Assembly: GCA_030407085.1 (NCBI GenBank)
Contig: CM059585.1
Location: 11,463,001-11,527,000, forward strand
From: Trichopria drosophilae
Taxonomy: Eukaryota; Arthropoda; Insecta; Hymenoptera; Diapriidae
Length of the DNA stretch: 64,000 bases
Direction: 5' to 3'
Shown here piece after piece: positions 12,145-23,754 of the stretch (its first letter is position 1; every line of letters starts with the position of its first letter). The notes beneath the pieces are model-generated. The model was not told the origin of the DNA and ran no database searches. It worked only from the letters and a program-made list of their open reading frames with translations. A program made the position numbers and the translations under genes.

Positions 12145-12945
12145 CAACAAAAATGTGAGAATTTCATGTTGCCCTATAAGTAAGAGTCGATTCTGATGGA
12201 ATTTTTGCTCTAGAATCCAAATATGACCGCCAAAGTATCCAATTGGCTCTAGTTTTTGATATATTGAAGGTCTAAGGGGTAAAAAATTTGATTCTAGGCA
12301 TTTTTGAGCATTTATTCACAGCCTAAAAGAATGATGTTGTCCTACCAGTAAGAGTCGATTCTGATAGGATTTTTCCTGCAGAATTTAAATATGTGCGCCA
12401 AAATATTGATGTGGACCTAGTTATTGACTAAATTGAAGGTCAAACGGGTCAAAAACCATGTTTTTTGGGTATATGTTACATCTTTACTCTAGGATGTGAC
12501 TCAAAAAATCAGAAAATACAAAATGGCGGAACCAATGTGCCCAACGAACTTTTTGAAATTCGAATGACTTCAAATTATTTATGGTTCTTAACTATTTTTC
12601 GGAAAAAACGAAAGAAAGGTACTAAAACAATCGTGTTTACAACTTTGACCTTCAATTTACGCAAAAATTAGGTCCAATTCAATATTTTGTCATACATATT
12701 TAGATTCTGCGGTCAAAATCCTGTCAGAATTGATTCTTAATGGCGGGACAACAGCATTTTATTGTGCTGTGAATAGATGCTCAAAAATGCCTAGAATCGA
12801 ATTTTTTACCCCTTTGACTTTCAATATCTCAAAAATTAGAGCCAATTGGCTATTTGGGTGGTCATATTTAGATTCTGGTGCAAAAATCCTATCAGAATCG
12901 AATCTTACTTATAGGACAACAAAATTTTGTTGGGCTGTGTAATTG
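12145..12945. mobile_element. ~800-bp foldback element
   Basis: The left arm (AACAAAAATGTG.., CCTATAAGTAAGAGTCGATT, CCAATTGGCTCTAG) is matched inverted by the right arm (AGAGCCAATTGGCTATTTGG, AATCGAATCTTACTTATAGG, ACAACAAAATTTTGTTGGGC). A second concentric pair lies inside at about 12340-12440 and 12655-12745. The centre near 12530 holds CAAAATGGCGGAACCAATGTG. A shorter relative is at 9225-9650. It is non-coding. Confidence 0.7.
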
Positions 12946-13155
12946 CTTTAAAATCAATCACGATGTACATTAGCAATATGTTTGAGAAAGACACAGAAAT
13001 TTAGGATATTTGAGCGTTCATAGTTTAAAATATAAATATTGTATGATGGCTAATATAATTTCGAATTCATAAACAATTTTGTAAGAAATCGGTAACGTTA
13101 GGAAGTACACTGTAATTCAAGTTTCTTTAGTAATTGATACTGATTTCTTAATCAG

Positions 13156-14447
13156 GCATATTGTGGGTGGATCATCCGGTGGCGAAGCTTGCCTCCAATC
13201 TGCAGCTGGCGCACCTTGTGGAATAGGATCGGATATCGGGGGGTCTATTCGCATGCCGTGTTTCTTCAATGGCATCTTTGGGCACAAACCTTCTAGAGGT
13301 AATTTTGAATACAGTAAACACTTCCGACGTTGATACTAAGCTGCCCGCAATTTAAAACATATACAAAAATGTCGATGAATTTATGAAACGAGTAAAATTT
13401 TAGGTGTTGTTTCAAACGAAGGACAATATCCACGAGCTGAAAGCGAAGACCAAAATCGGCTGCTCGGTTTAGGACCCATGAGTAGATACGCCGAAGACTT
13501 GGCACCAATCTTACGTGTAATTGCGGATAAAAACAACGATTTGCTTAAGTTGGGAACGCACGTAGATATTTCGAAATTAAAGGTTAGTAAGTTAGCTACG
13601 GTGGTTAACTTAATTTAGGTGAAAATTTTAATATTATTTGTTGTATAGATTTATTATATGGAAGACAACGGAGGTGAACTTTTAGTCTCAGCAGTTGACC
13701 AAGAGATAAAAGAAGCCATGAGGAGAGTGATTCTTTACTTTAAAAAGGCACATAATATAAAAGCGAAAAAAGTTAACTTCCGGGAATTTAAGAAAACTTT
13801 ACCATTGTGGTTCGCGTGTATGTCTACTTCTGAAGGAAAAGACTTTTCTTACGAATTAGCAAATCGACAGGGTAGGATTAATATATGGCTGGAATGTCTC
13901 AAGTATGCAATGTTCTCTTCTAAACACACATTAATCGCACTCTTCACGGCCATTTTCGAAAGATTTGGGGTCAAGAACGGCACCGAACCTCACGCGAAAC
14001 TTAAAGAAGAATGTACACATCTACGTCAGGAAGTTGAAGTAAGTAATTTGGGTAAATCCAAAAGTTGTTCAATCTTGTTTACATTAATCTGTTTGTATTT
14101 TTGATTAGACTTTACTTGGTGACGATGGGATCTTTTTATACCCGACTCATCCGACTGCTGCGCCCATGCACAACGAACCGCTGATTAAACCGTTCAATTT
14201 TTCATACACCGCCATTGTTAATGTTCTTGGTCTACCAACCACCGCTTGCCCATTGGGGCTAAACAAAGAAGGGCTTCCTATAGGAATACAAGTAAGATCA
14301 CTTTAAACAAAACAAATAATGATTAATTACAATGTGATTGTATTTCAGGTCGTCGGAGGTCTTTATCAGGATCATATAACATTGGCAGTTGCCGAAGAAT
14401 TACAGAAAGGTTTTGGAGGTTGGGTTCCGCCAGCGATAACCGCCTAA
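13156..14447 (+). CDS. FAAH2: fatty-acid amide hydrolase 2-like amidase, C-terminal five exons only
   Basis: Exons 13156-13298, 13404-13582, 13649-14038, 14109-14291 and 14349-14447 join in frame (994 bases, about 331 residues, stop TAA at 14445), all with AG/GT borders. The first exon reads [10 protein letters not shown] and [13 protein letters not shown], the amidase-signature segment with the cis-serine and the nucleophile serine of the Ser-Ser-Lys triad. [11 protein letters not shown] then runs into the next exon. Later landmarks are [55 protein letters not shown] and [12 protein letters not shown]. Family members hydrolyse acyl amides at membranes and usually start with a membrane anchor. 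The N-terminal ~200 residues with the catalytic lysine should lie upstream, but no such exon is visible between 7965 and 13155. Either the 5' exons lie beyond the window or the gene is truncated. Retained introns rule out a retrocopy. Confidence 0.9.
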
Positions 14448-14524
14448 TGTCGCGTTCAAAACTAGGGATAAGACGTAAATTCGTTCGATTAATGCCTTCG
14501 ATTTAATTTTTCTACGTAAATGTC

Positions 14525-14530
14525 AATAAA
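14525..14530 (+). terminator. poly(A) signal of the amidase gene
   Basis: AATAAA lies 78 bases after the amidase stop codon, in a short AT-rich 3' region. It is the first such hexamer downstream. Confidence 0.5.
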
Positions 14531-14949
14531 CACAATGACTATTCAAGGATGCGTCGAACGTCTGAATACAGTCGGAAGACTCAGGATATCATAGACTTCC
14601 AACGAAACCGTAAATGTTGAGTGCATTTATAGACACGATTTATATGTAGGCTAACATTTTTTCATTCGATTTTGAGGTTAGGAGAAACTGACTGGTGCGA
14701 TGTGTGAAATCGTCATCTTTTCATAAATTATTCTCTACGATTCAGGAACAAAACGATGATTTATAAACGATAAAACTCTGGTTTCAACAGTCGTGCCTTG
14801 ATAACATTTTTAGTACAACAGGTCCAACGCCATCGATAGACGAAATTAACTAAGCGCCGATAGACTAGTATTGTATGTGTTATTTGGGGGTTTCTTATTC
14901 GCTGAAACAGAATTTATGACTGTTATTACGTGGAAAAGCGAGGGAATGT

Positions 14950-15138
14950 ATGTATTTTTATATAGTAACGTTAACTATACTAGGTCACTTTGTTTGCAGT
15001 TGCACGACGTGTTTTACTGAAGGGTTCAATTCAAATTGTATAGACGGTCGAGTTTTCTACGAACCGTTATCGTTCAATTATCTTTGCGATATCGAGTACC
15101 GCAGAACTGTTCATAGACGTTTTAATGAAAAGTATTGA
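14950..15138 (+). CDS. small ORF with signal-peptide-like start, doubtful
   Basis: A 62-codon frame beginning MYFYIVTLTILGHFVCSCTT has a hydrophobic leader with cysteines after it and could be a small secreted peptide. It lies about 500 bases past the amidase stop and may be only chance ORF in the 3' region. An ATAATAAAAT block follows at about 15143. No family was recognised. Confidence 0.15.
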   Translation: MYFYIVTLTILGHFVCSCTTCFTEGFNSNCIDGRVFYEPLSFNYLCDIEYRRTVHRRFNEKY

Positions 15139-15544
15139 TGAATATAATAAAATGTTTCGCATTATACGTAACACAGACTTATGTTTTAGCATTCGATTCT
15201 TATTTCAAGAGAATCGAATTTTGTAAACGAGACTATTTTTTATGTATGACCCGAAGGAAATAAAATTTGTATTTTGTAGTCTTTTATTCTACTTCCGTCC
15301 TAAGTCCTTTTGATTCCCATAAATGTGGTTATTCGAAATGTACACTTAAAACCTGCAAGTTTACAACAAAAAAGTCACAAAGTTTTCGAATTTATATGTA
15401 GATTATACTTATTTTATACTCGTTGGAGCATACAGGAAAGCTTTGTTCCTTCTTAACGCTTATTTTCAGACGTGTACATTTCGAATCTGCTTCATTTCCT
15501 GTGAATGCCCAAATTCATTCTTCAAGGTTTTTTGTATTGGTGAT

Positions 15545-15625
15545 TTTAACAGGTAAAGTAGCCCATCTGGTGGTCGAGTTTGAACTAATTTGTATATCAC
15601 TCACTGTAAGGTGCTTGATGTAAAT
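15545..15625 (+). repeat. third copy of the 20.2/22.5-kb terminal repeat
   Basis: TGGTGGTCGAGTTTGAACTA, then TTTGTATATCACTCACTGTA and AGGTGCTTGATGTA, match in order the arm at 20172-20262 (GCAGTCGAGTTTGAACTAAT .. CGACTCACTGTATGGTG) and its inverted partner at 22431-22517. Only this arm is present here, so it is a solo end or a truncated element. Confidence 0.55.
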
Positions 15626-15725
15626 ATATAGGGTTTGAATGTTCTTAAAGTTGAATTTTACAATTTTTTTTTAATGTCCATATTATTTAAATTTTTTATT
15701 AAAAAAACAAAAGATATTTAAAACT

Positions 15726-15737
15726 GGGGGGGGGGGG
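15726..15737 (+). repeat. run of 12 G
   Basis: Uninterrupted G12 in otherwise AT-rich sequence. Between here and 16250 no gene was recognised. Confidence 0.9.
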
Positions 15738-16623
15738 TTATATGAAAGTACAACTACTTAGAAATCTTGTCCTAAAGCAAAACGCGAATATTGAAAGCGG
15801 AAGAAAAAGCGACACTTCACACGACAAAGGAAAGGAAGTTTCGAAGAATGGATCAAAAAAACGCCTTAGACCTTGCAAATACAGCAGGAAACTTGCTTTA
15901 TGGTGATGGCATTGACAATTCAATGTAAGTGTGAACAACTTACTTTAAACTTTAAATGCGTTTTTCTCGAAATGAGTGCAACCCTGCAAACACGTTACAT
16001 AACTATTACTTTTGTGTTTGCAGGGAATCTCGGCCCCCTTTTGCTTCTGATTTTACAGCGGCAAAATGATGCCGTTTTTAGGCCAAAAATCGGATTTATG
16101 ACTTCAACCAGCGTAAAAAAATGAAAAAAATTTGTGAAAATAAAAGGACACTGACATTGCATCACTATACTTCTAAATAACTTATTTTTCCAACCGCAAC
16201 TGCTACAGCTGATTCCACGAGGAGTTATCCGGGACACAGGATCATGACTTCCCAGCAATCGAGATTGGATAGGATAGGATTGAAAATTTCAATTCATTTT
16301 GAATTCATACTTTGATTCCGTAAATATGTATTTAAATGGATTGAATTCCGAAGAAAGGAATCCATCTGTATTCAATTTTACGAATACAATCGGAAGCGTA
16401 ATTTGCCGGATTAAATTTCAGAAAAAGTAATCTACACAATTAGATAGTTTTGAATCCGTAATATTGAATACAGAGTTATTCAAAGTTTATTTTTTGAAAG
16501 AAAACTTTTTTTTGCATTGAAATGAATACGCTTAGATAGTTTTGAATCCGTAATGTTGAATACGGATGCATTCAATATTTCGTTTTTAAATAGGAAACTT
16601 TTTGGATTGTAATGAATACACTT

Positions 16624-17905
16624 CCCAGTAAACGAAAATGGATAGAAATTTATTGAAATTAATTGAAATTTTTACTCGCCAATCCGGATTGTTGATTTTA
16701 GCAAATCTATTTCAATTCTGAATTCATTTGTATTCCTGTACATGGATTGCCCTGCTTCGATTTGTATTCAGTGAAATCAATTACAAGATGGAAGTTGTAG
16801 TCTATTGATTTCAATTCCAATAAATAGAATTCGCCAATGTTATTTGATATTCAATTGAATCCTTCGTAAAATGAGAGGTTATGTCAATTTATTTGAATTC
16901 AGGACGTAGAATTGGAAAGACAATCTTTCAATAATTGTGTATTTCTTTCAAAATCAGATTACTTTTTATTCTTTTAACAGAATAGGCGACCTTCTCCTGT
17001 ATATAATCCAATTATTAGCAGAAATATTGTAAATGAATTCATTTCAGTTTAGTGTGTGGAATTGCCGATTTTTTTATGTATTGAAATCAATATCGAATGA
17101 AATAAATGTGTGGAAGGGAATTCCTCGATACGAGAATCTATTCACGACAATTCTTTTAATATTTAATCATTTGAGCTTGGTCATTTTAATTATCCTTTTG
17201 TACGTGTTGTATAATTCCGAAAAAAGCGAATATATAATTAAAACTAGAAAGCGTCAAAACAATATATTATGTATCCGTAAATATCAACAGCGATCGTCAG
17301 CAGTGGACCCGTGGTCGGCGTCGCGCTAGCTCGTTACACAAGTTAAGCAATTTACTTGGAGAACAGTAGGTGGATAGTGACCGCCCGAGAACAGATTTTC
17401 TTCAGAAATAATTAAGTTATTAAAATAAAAATAAAAAATAAGTTAAATAAACAATATTAATTTTTCAATTTAATTTTTTAATAACATTTTATAATAAAAA
17501 GAGAAAGAATGAAAAGAATTATACAAAATTCCTATCACTTTTGAATTTCATAGGATTCGGTAGGAACAATTCTATCCATCCCAATACTTTTACAAGGATT
17601 AAGAAATAGCATTCAGAAGTATTGAAAATTTCAATGCTTCTGAATACTTTTTCGTTTGCTGGGTTCCAATCCATATTCGTTTGCTGCCATTTTAAGGTTA
17701 TGTTCATTTCATTGATAGAGATTAATTGCTATTTTGAATCTTTTTCAATGCAAAATGATTATACGCTTCAATTACCCAGTATGAATAGAAAATTATTTAA
17801 CCCTGAACATTCTAATTTATTTAAATTCTTTACACGGAATTAAGAATCCGGATTCAAAAAAATTCAAATTTTCAATTTATTTTAATCCATTTTCGTTTGC
17901 TGGGT
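16624..17905. mobile_element. nested element with CCCAGTAAACGAAAATGG ends
   Basis: The left end CCCAGTAAACGAAAATGGAT at about 16624 pairs with the right end, read on the minus strand as CCCAGCAAACGAAAATGGAT at about 17905. The ends share CCCAG(C/T)AA with the outer element and look like a related family inserted into it. A further internal TTCGTTTGCTGGGTTCCAAT at about 17651 suggests a third partial copy. Confidence 0.55.
17295..17393 (+). repeat. 5S-rRNA-like sequence (5S pseudogene or 5S-derived SINE)
   Basis: AAGTTAAGC at 17340-17348 and GGTGGATAGTGACCGCCCGA at 17369-17388, followed by GAAC, closely resemble the A-box and C-box (internal RNA polymerase III promoter) of eukaryotic 5S rRNA, in the right order and roughly the right spacing. 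GACCCGTGGTCGG just upstream could be a corrupted 5' part. The middle is shortened, so it cannot be a functional 5S gene. It lies inside the CCCAGCAA elements. Confidence 0.5.
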
Positions 17906-18460
17906 TGGCTACTTTTGAATACGGATGCATTCAATGTTTCGTTTTTAAATACGAAACTTTATTTGTATTGAAATGAATACCCTTGGATAATTTTGAATCC
18001 GTAATATTGAATACAGAGTTATTCAAAGTTTCGTTTTTGAAATACAACTTTTTTTTTATTGAAATTAATACACTTGGGTAGTTTTGAATCCGTAATGTTG
18101 AATGCGGATGCATTCAATATTTAATTTTTAAAAAGAAAACTTTTTTTGGATTAATATGAATTCAGAAAGTAACCTTTTTATTCGTATAAACGAATAGAAT
18201 TGTATTTACGTATTAAAATGTATTCACCGTTGACCAAAGTATGGATTCAGAATTTAATAATTGAATCTAATTCTATACAACTCTATCCAAATTCGATTGC
18301 TGGGTCTCGTAAGCCATGGCCCCTGTCAATTCGCAATAACTTCTTACGTCTTTACATTTCTCGACAAAAAATGACTGATTGTCTTCAAGTATCATAACAA
18401 CATGTAAATAAAATAATTTAAATAGCTTTAACAGTTTCAACAACAAAAATTCTAAAAAAA

Positions 18461-19430
18461 GTATTTTTGGATATATTAATAAAATGTCGTAAATATTTCT
18501 TGACCGTAGTTAAATACATTAAATTCATTAAAATGATTGAGTTTCTTGGTTTTTATCGGTCACCATACAATTAGATCTTTAATAAAAATATAAACCTGCA
18601 ACTAAGTACAGTTACTAGGTTTAATTAAAATTGAACGTTTCGCCCTTGGGTGCGCATAGGACTTGGCAATAAGGTTCTGCGCCTCCATCCTTCGACGTTC
18701 AAAAAGTTGCTAAATTTTGAATTCAACAATGTGTTGAATATCAAAACTTAGAAAAAGTCTCAAAATGCATCCGGATTTGGATGACATGTAGATCAATTTA
18801 CTTGACACAAGCAATTTAATGAATTTAATGTATTTAACTACGGTCAAGAAATATTTACGACATTTTATTAATTTATTCTGGTTTTTCCTATGAAAGGCAA
18901 GTGGATCTTCATATTTTTGTGAACAGACGTGCTTTTTACTATCATTTACTAAATAATTTTGCAAATATAGAAAACAAATCTAAAGTTTAGAAAATTCATT
19001 ATATGTATACACATAATTCCACAGCTTGTGTATTTTCATTTTTTTCAAAATTGTATTTTCGCAAGTGAAATATGTTATTGTTTATACATATGATGGACGT
19101 TATTGACTTCTGGTTGGTTTTGAACGAAATTTATATCGTTCAAAATTTGCCCGACGTTGTATGTTCTTCATATGATGAAACATTCATATTTTTTTTTTGC
19201 TTCTTTTCTACATGTCATCTAAATCCGGATGCATTTTGAGACTTTTTCTAAGTTTTGATATTCAACACATTGTTGAATTAAAAATTTAGCAACTTTTTGA
19301 ACGTCTAAGGATGGAGGCGCAGAACCTTATTGACAAGTCCTATGCGCCCCCAAGGACGAAACGTTCAATTTTAATTAAACCTAGTAACTGTACTTAGTTG
19401 CAGGTTTATATTTTTATTAAACATCTAATT
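18461..19430. mobile_element. ~0.9-kb foldback with ~220-bp arms and a duplicated edge
   Basis: The arm at about 18569-18795 (AATTAGATCTTTAATAAAAA .. GCATCCGGATTTGGATGACATG) recurs inverted at about 19210-19430. Text just left of the element (18476-18535, ATGTCGTAAATATTTCTTGA) recurs inverted inside it at about 18815-18885. A TTTTTGGATATA word also lies on both sides (about 18465 and 19430). No coding sequence was recognised. Confidence 0.7.
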
Positions 19431-19788
19431 TTTGGATATACTTCCGAAAAGGACGTTCCTGCAATCTTTAGCGGGCATATGTTTTCTGACGTATTTTGAT
19501 GTGCTGAATTCGAATATCATGATGAAAATTGGCGCAAATGCTATTATCATGGTGAAAACCATGAAAAACCCGTAAAAAACGTTATTTTACAAAATTTTCT
19601 GCGTTTATTTAAAAAACGACATTTTAATTCGTGTTTTCATGTAAAAACTGCTTCAATGTTCTTTAAGTTAGGTTAGGTGCTATTCAAGTATTATATCGGA
19701 TTAGAATGTAAAGAATTTCAAAGAAAATGGTTAAGAAACCGAAATAAAACGTATTCAACTCGATTTTTCTTAAAAAGGAAGATGTGGG

Positions 19789-19980
19789 GCCAGGGAAAAA
19801 AGTTCCGAAAATCAAAATCCCGAAAGGCTAAAAATACGATATTGCGTGAGTCCAAGATAGTTTAATATGTTTCGTTTTTCCAAATTTTCAAAGACAAAGT
19901 GAAGAAAATCACGCTGGAGCCATGCTATATTGAAATTTTGGACTCTCGGTGTGTTGATTTTCGGAACTTTGTTCCTCGGC
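19789..19980. repeat. ~190-bp foldback
   Basis: GGCCAGGGAAAAAAGTTCCG followed by AAAATCAAAA at 19789 pairs with the inverted GATTTTCGGAACTTTGTTCC at about 19957-19976. Matching extends inward through ACGATATTGCGTGAGTCCAA against TGCTATATTGAAATTTTGGA. No gene was seen from 19431 to 20171 apart from this. Confidence 0.5.
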
Positions 19981-20171
19981 CAGATATGCAACATTATTTG
20001 ACGAATTCAAAAACCCGTGCGTTCACTCAATAAGATTAATTCCGTCCTGGCGATGAACAAAACGCACATACCAATCCATCTCTTCACATTTTTTGAGGTT
20101 AAAATCGACGATTTTTATTTTTATTATTGTTTTGAATAAGGATTGGTTTGGACGCTCAACAACAACTCGAT

Positions 20172-22517
20172 ATTGGCGATTCAAACAGCTAAAGTGGCGC
20201 ACCTGGCAGTCGAGTTTGAACTAATATGTACACACGACTCACTGTATGGTGTTCAATGTACACGTAGAATTTCAAAGTTTATAAAGTTTATTTTGTCGTT
20301 TTCTTGTGAAATTTAAAATGTCCCTTCTAATAGAATTGGATCATTTATATGAAGCACTTAGAGGGTTTCTTAGACATATTCATGGAATAAAGAGGTTGTG
20401 AAAAATATAGTTTTTGTGGGTATTCGAGAAGACAAAAATTCACGAAGATCCTCCACGAAGTACGACACGGTGAGCTGTGATTGAGTTCAACCCAAAAGTT
20501 CCTCCACCTCTCGGATCTTTTCAGATATCATTTCAGCAAGGTCCCATGATTATTTTAAGCCATAAAAAAAAAATCGTCGGAGGGAAACGATAAATATCCC
20601 AAATTTTCAATTTTTTTTTTTAGGTTATTTCAAATAATTTCCTTGCAATACTTCTTTTACATAATTATATTTCATTTGAAATCGATATTTTGTATTAGGA
20701 AAGTAATCCCGTAACGATTAGTACATTTTCAATGTTGAAATACGAAGCAATATTCGAACATAGCTCGAAACGAGCCGTTTTTACAACGTTTTTACGAGCC
20801 ATGGTCAAACATATTGGTTACTATTTATCAAAGTCGTTGTGATCCCGAAATGACCTTTTAGATCACGGTCAAGGTCAAATATAAGATCACGGTAGCATAG
20901 GTAAGAGAATATCCTAAAACTTTTGTCTGAAACTTTTTTTTCGTAAAGTGCATTCCTCGAAAGTTGTTTTTACGACTCAATATTTTGGATTCCCTAGGAT
21001 ATGTATGTATATGTATACTACACTTTTATATAATAATTGAAGAAGTTAAAAACAATTAAGTATCATTTTAATAGCCATTGAAAATTACTTTAAAAGTCGT
21101 AAAAAAACTATTTTAAAGCAACTGGCATGATGTCAAATCTAGGCAGAAAAAGTAGGTATCTTCAAAGCTCTGCAACTTTTGATGTAGAGGATAAAAATGA
21201 TTCCGATTTTTTTAAATTGTTCGTAATTACATTCACTTTAACTTACTTCCATATAACTTTTCTCAGAAATGCACAGGAAAAAAGTTAATCAACCATAAAC
21301 AACAACGACCATTTTTTCCCCTTTTAGGTAACTTTAAATGGCCATATTTTTGGAAATACATTAAATAATGGAAAGTTATTACACTAGTTTTGTAAATAAT
21401 TTTCTTCGCTTTAATTAATTCCTGAGCCATTTTAACGAGGAAACTGTAGTAAATGAGCCAATAAAAAAAAAAGTAAAAACGGCTCGTTTCGAGCTGTTTT
21501 CGAATATTGCTTCGTATTTCAACATTGAAAATGTACTAATCATTGTGGAATTACTTTCCTAATACAAAATATCGAATTAAAATTAAATATAATTATGTAA
21601 AAGAAGTATTCCAAGGAAATTATTGGAAATAACCTACAAAAAAATCGAAAATTTGGGATATTTTTCGTTTCCCTCCGACGATTTTTTTATTTATGGCTTA
21701 AAATAACCATGGGACATTGCTGAAATGATATCTGAAAAGATTCGAGAAGTGGGGTGACTTTTGGGTTGATCTCAATCGTAACTCACCTTGACGACGGAGT
21801 ACAAATCCAGATTAATAAAAAAATGAAAAATTGGAAGAAAAAATAAAATCAATTTCATATTCCTGTCCAGCAGGTGCTTCAAAGAAACACTGCTGTAAAC
21901 ATGCAATGGTTACGCTTACTTACCTTGAATAGAAGTTATATAAGCATAATATTTTGTTAATTTTACTAAAATATAACAAAATATATATTGAAGTATATAT
22001 TTTTAACAAATAATAATATAATAATATGTTAATGTATCAATTCTCTTAACATTAAATAAAATGAACATAACCAAAAATCAATTTGACTCATATTTCGTTA
22101 TTTTTATTATTGTTAAAAATTTACTTACTCAATTAGTAACTGACTTTCACCATTATTCTAGGATTTATGAACTAATTTAGATTATAGAGTATGCAAATCA
22201 TTTTATTTAATATATAATTCTTCAGGTACGATGAAGAATGGGGAACGTTGGCGTGCATTTTTTTTTCGACTGGAATCTTGTAGTTATTTCGTTCCCATTT
22301 TTTCTCCTCGGTCTGAAAATACATATTTTCTTCCATGATTATTAGTTGATATTTAAATAATATGGAAAGTATTAATAACCTCGATTTAATAGTAAACTAA
22401 ACTTGAAAACCTCTCAAAACCTATATATTTACATTGAGCACCATACAGTGAGTTGTGTACATATTAGTTCAAACTCGAACACCAGGTGCGCTAATTTAGC
22501 TGTTTGAATCGCCAATA
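20172..22517. mobile_element. outer inverted-repeat pair around a 2.3-kb block
   Basis: The arm at 20172-20262 (TTGGCGATTCAAACAGCTAA, GTCGAGTTTGAACTAATATG, ACTCACTGTATGGTG) is inverted at 22431-22517 (CACCATACAGTGAGTTGTGT .. TAGCTGTTTGAATCGCCAA). The block between contains another complete foldback. A single arm of the same family lies at 15545-15625. The block may be one element with an insertion, or two opposed copies. Confidence 0.6.
20457..21805. mobile_element. 1.35-kb foldback with ~340-bp arms
   Basis: The left arm (about 20465-20800: GGTGAGCTGTGATTGAGTTC, CGTCGGAGGGAAACGATAAA, GAAGCAATATTCGAACATAG, CTCGAAACGAGCCG) is inverted at about 21475-21800 (CGGCTCGTTTCGAGCTG .. GAACTTTTGGGT-type text .. 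CAATCGTAACTCACC). The arms are clearly related with scattered mismatches. The centre has no recognisable coding sequence. Confidence 0.75.
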
Positions 22518-22529
22518 AGGCTGTGTCTA

Positions 22530-23754
22530 GTAAATTGTGGGAAAGGATAGAAAGTACATAAGCAATGTTACATTACAACTATTTTAGTTGTGCAAAATAC
22601 TTTATTCAATAAATATTTGCATCATCTCTGTGAAGCATTTACTAAACATCTGACACAATAGAGATCCTGCAAAGAGGAAACCAGCTTTGCTCAATGTACA
22701 TTTCTTAATGACATACGCAGTTTAGTTTCAAAAAATAAGATTTTTCAGATCACATTCGTTTGGAATTTCATCGTTGCCTGTAAATGGGGCGCGAGAAAAA
22801 TGTAATACTCTTGATTTCTCAATATTCTTTCGGTGGTTTTATCAATTTTGGAAATACTGTTTTCTGTTTAAAACCGAAATTCCTAATTTCTTATAATTGT
22901 TAACAAATTCAAGTTGAAAATTTGGTTTTTAATTTTGTGGACCACCTATTTTCGAGACATGTTCCATTTGTGGAAACAGATAGCAGAAATATTTCGGAAA
23001 CATTTAAGTAAATTACATCAACAATCACATATTTGTATAAATAATCTATTTTCGAACTGGAAAAGAAATAAATAATTTTTCGAAAACGTCTCAAGGAGTT
23101 GATAAGTACAAAACGAAAGGCAGCTTATTTTAAAATGTATAAACATTAGAACCATACTCAACAAATCACAAAGTATCCATAATCTGCATTCCCATTCATT
23201 TTTTTAACTTGAAGTACTAGTTTTTAAAAATGTATTATTTTTTCCAATTGTCCGAGAATTTGATGTAATCTTTGAGGTTATGCAAACTTCATATCTCCGG
23301 AAAAAATGGAGTATTTTATGCGCTCAAAATGTCTAAACTCTAAATAAAAAATGAAAAAAAAAACAGATTTATCTCGTACTAAATAGTATGCACATGTGAA
23401 TACGTTGTGGTTTGTTGAATAATCATGAATTTTCTTTGATGACTCTTATATAAGCACGCGTCATTTGAAATGAGGTAGCAACGCTCGACATAAAAACATC
23501 ATGGATTAAAATCACGACACTTTCACATATTTTTAGGGCCAGTAGGCATCGATGATCTACATAGATCATTCACATAGATCCCGCAAATCATTGCAAGTTT
23601 ACATTCAAGAAATTGTGCCGCTGCAATGATTCTTGCACACAATATCTGAATCGTATGACAGCATCTCACTGTAAAATACGTACAGAAGAATCTTAATTTT
23701 AAGAGATTTCGATTGGAGGTCGAGAAGAATTTTCAATACTGAACTATTATAAAC
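22530..23754. other. 3' flank of the clavesin-like gene, no gene recognised
   Basis: AT-rich sequence with only short uninformative frames. It presumably contains the 3' UTR of the minus-strand CRAL-TRIO gene that ends at 23755. Confidence 0.4.

Larger units (their letters stand above)
16251..18303. mobile_element. 2-kb element with CCCAGCAATCGA inverted ends
   Basis: The left end CCCAGCAATCGAGATTGGAT at 16251 and, on the minus strand, the right end CCCAGCAATCGAATTTGGAT at 18303 form a terminal inverted repeat of at least 20 bases. The interior is AT-rich and has repeated words (TTTTGAATCCGTAATATTGA, CGGATGCATTCAATATTT) at about 16440-16620 and 17910-18130. No transposase was recognised. A second element with related ends sits inside it (16624-17905). 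No flanking duplication is obvious. Confidence 0.65.

Noticed and set aside
13658..14104. Independent 148-residue gene starting at the Met at 13658
   Set aside because: This is the third exon of the amidase read through its splice donor at 14039. The acceptor at 13648 and the phases show it is internal.
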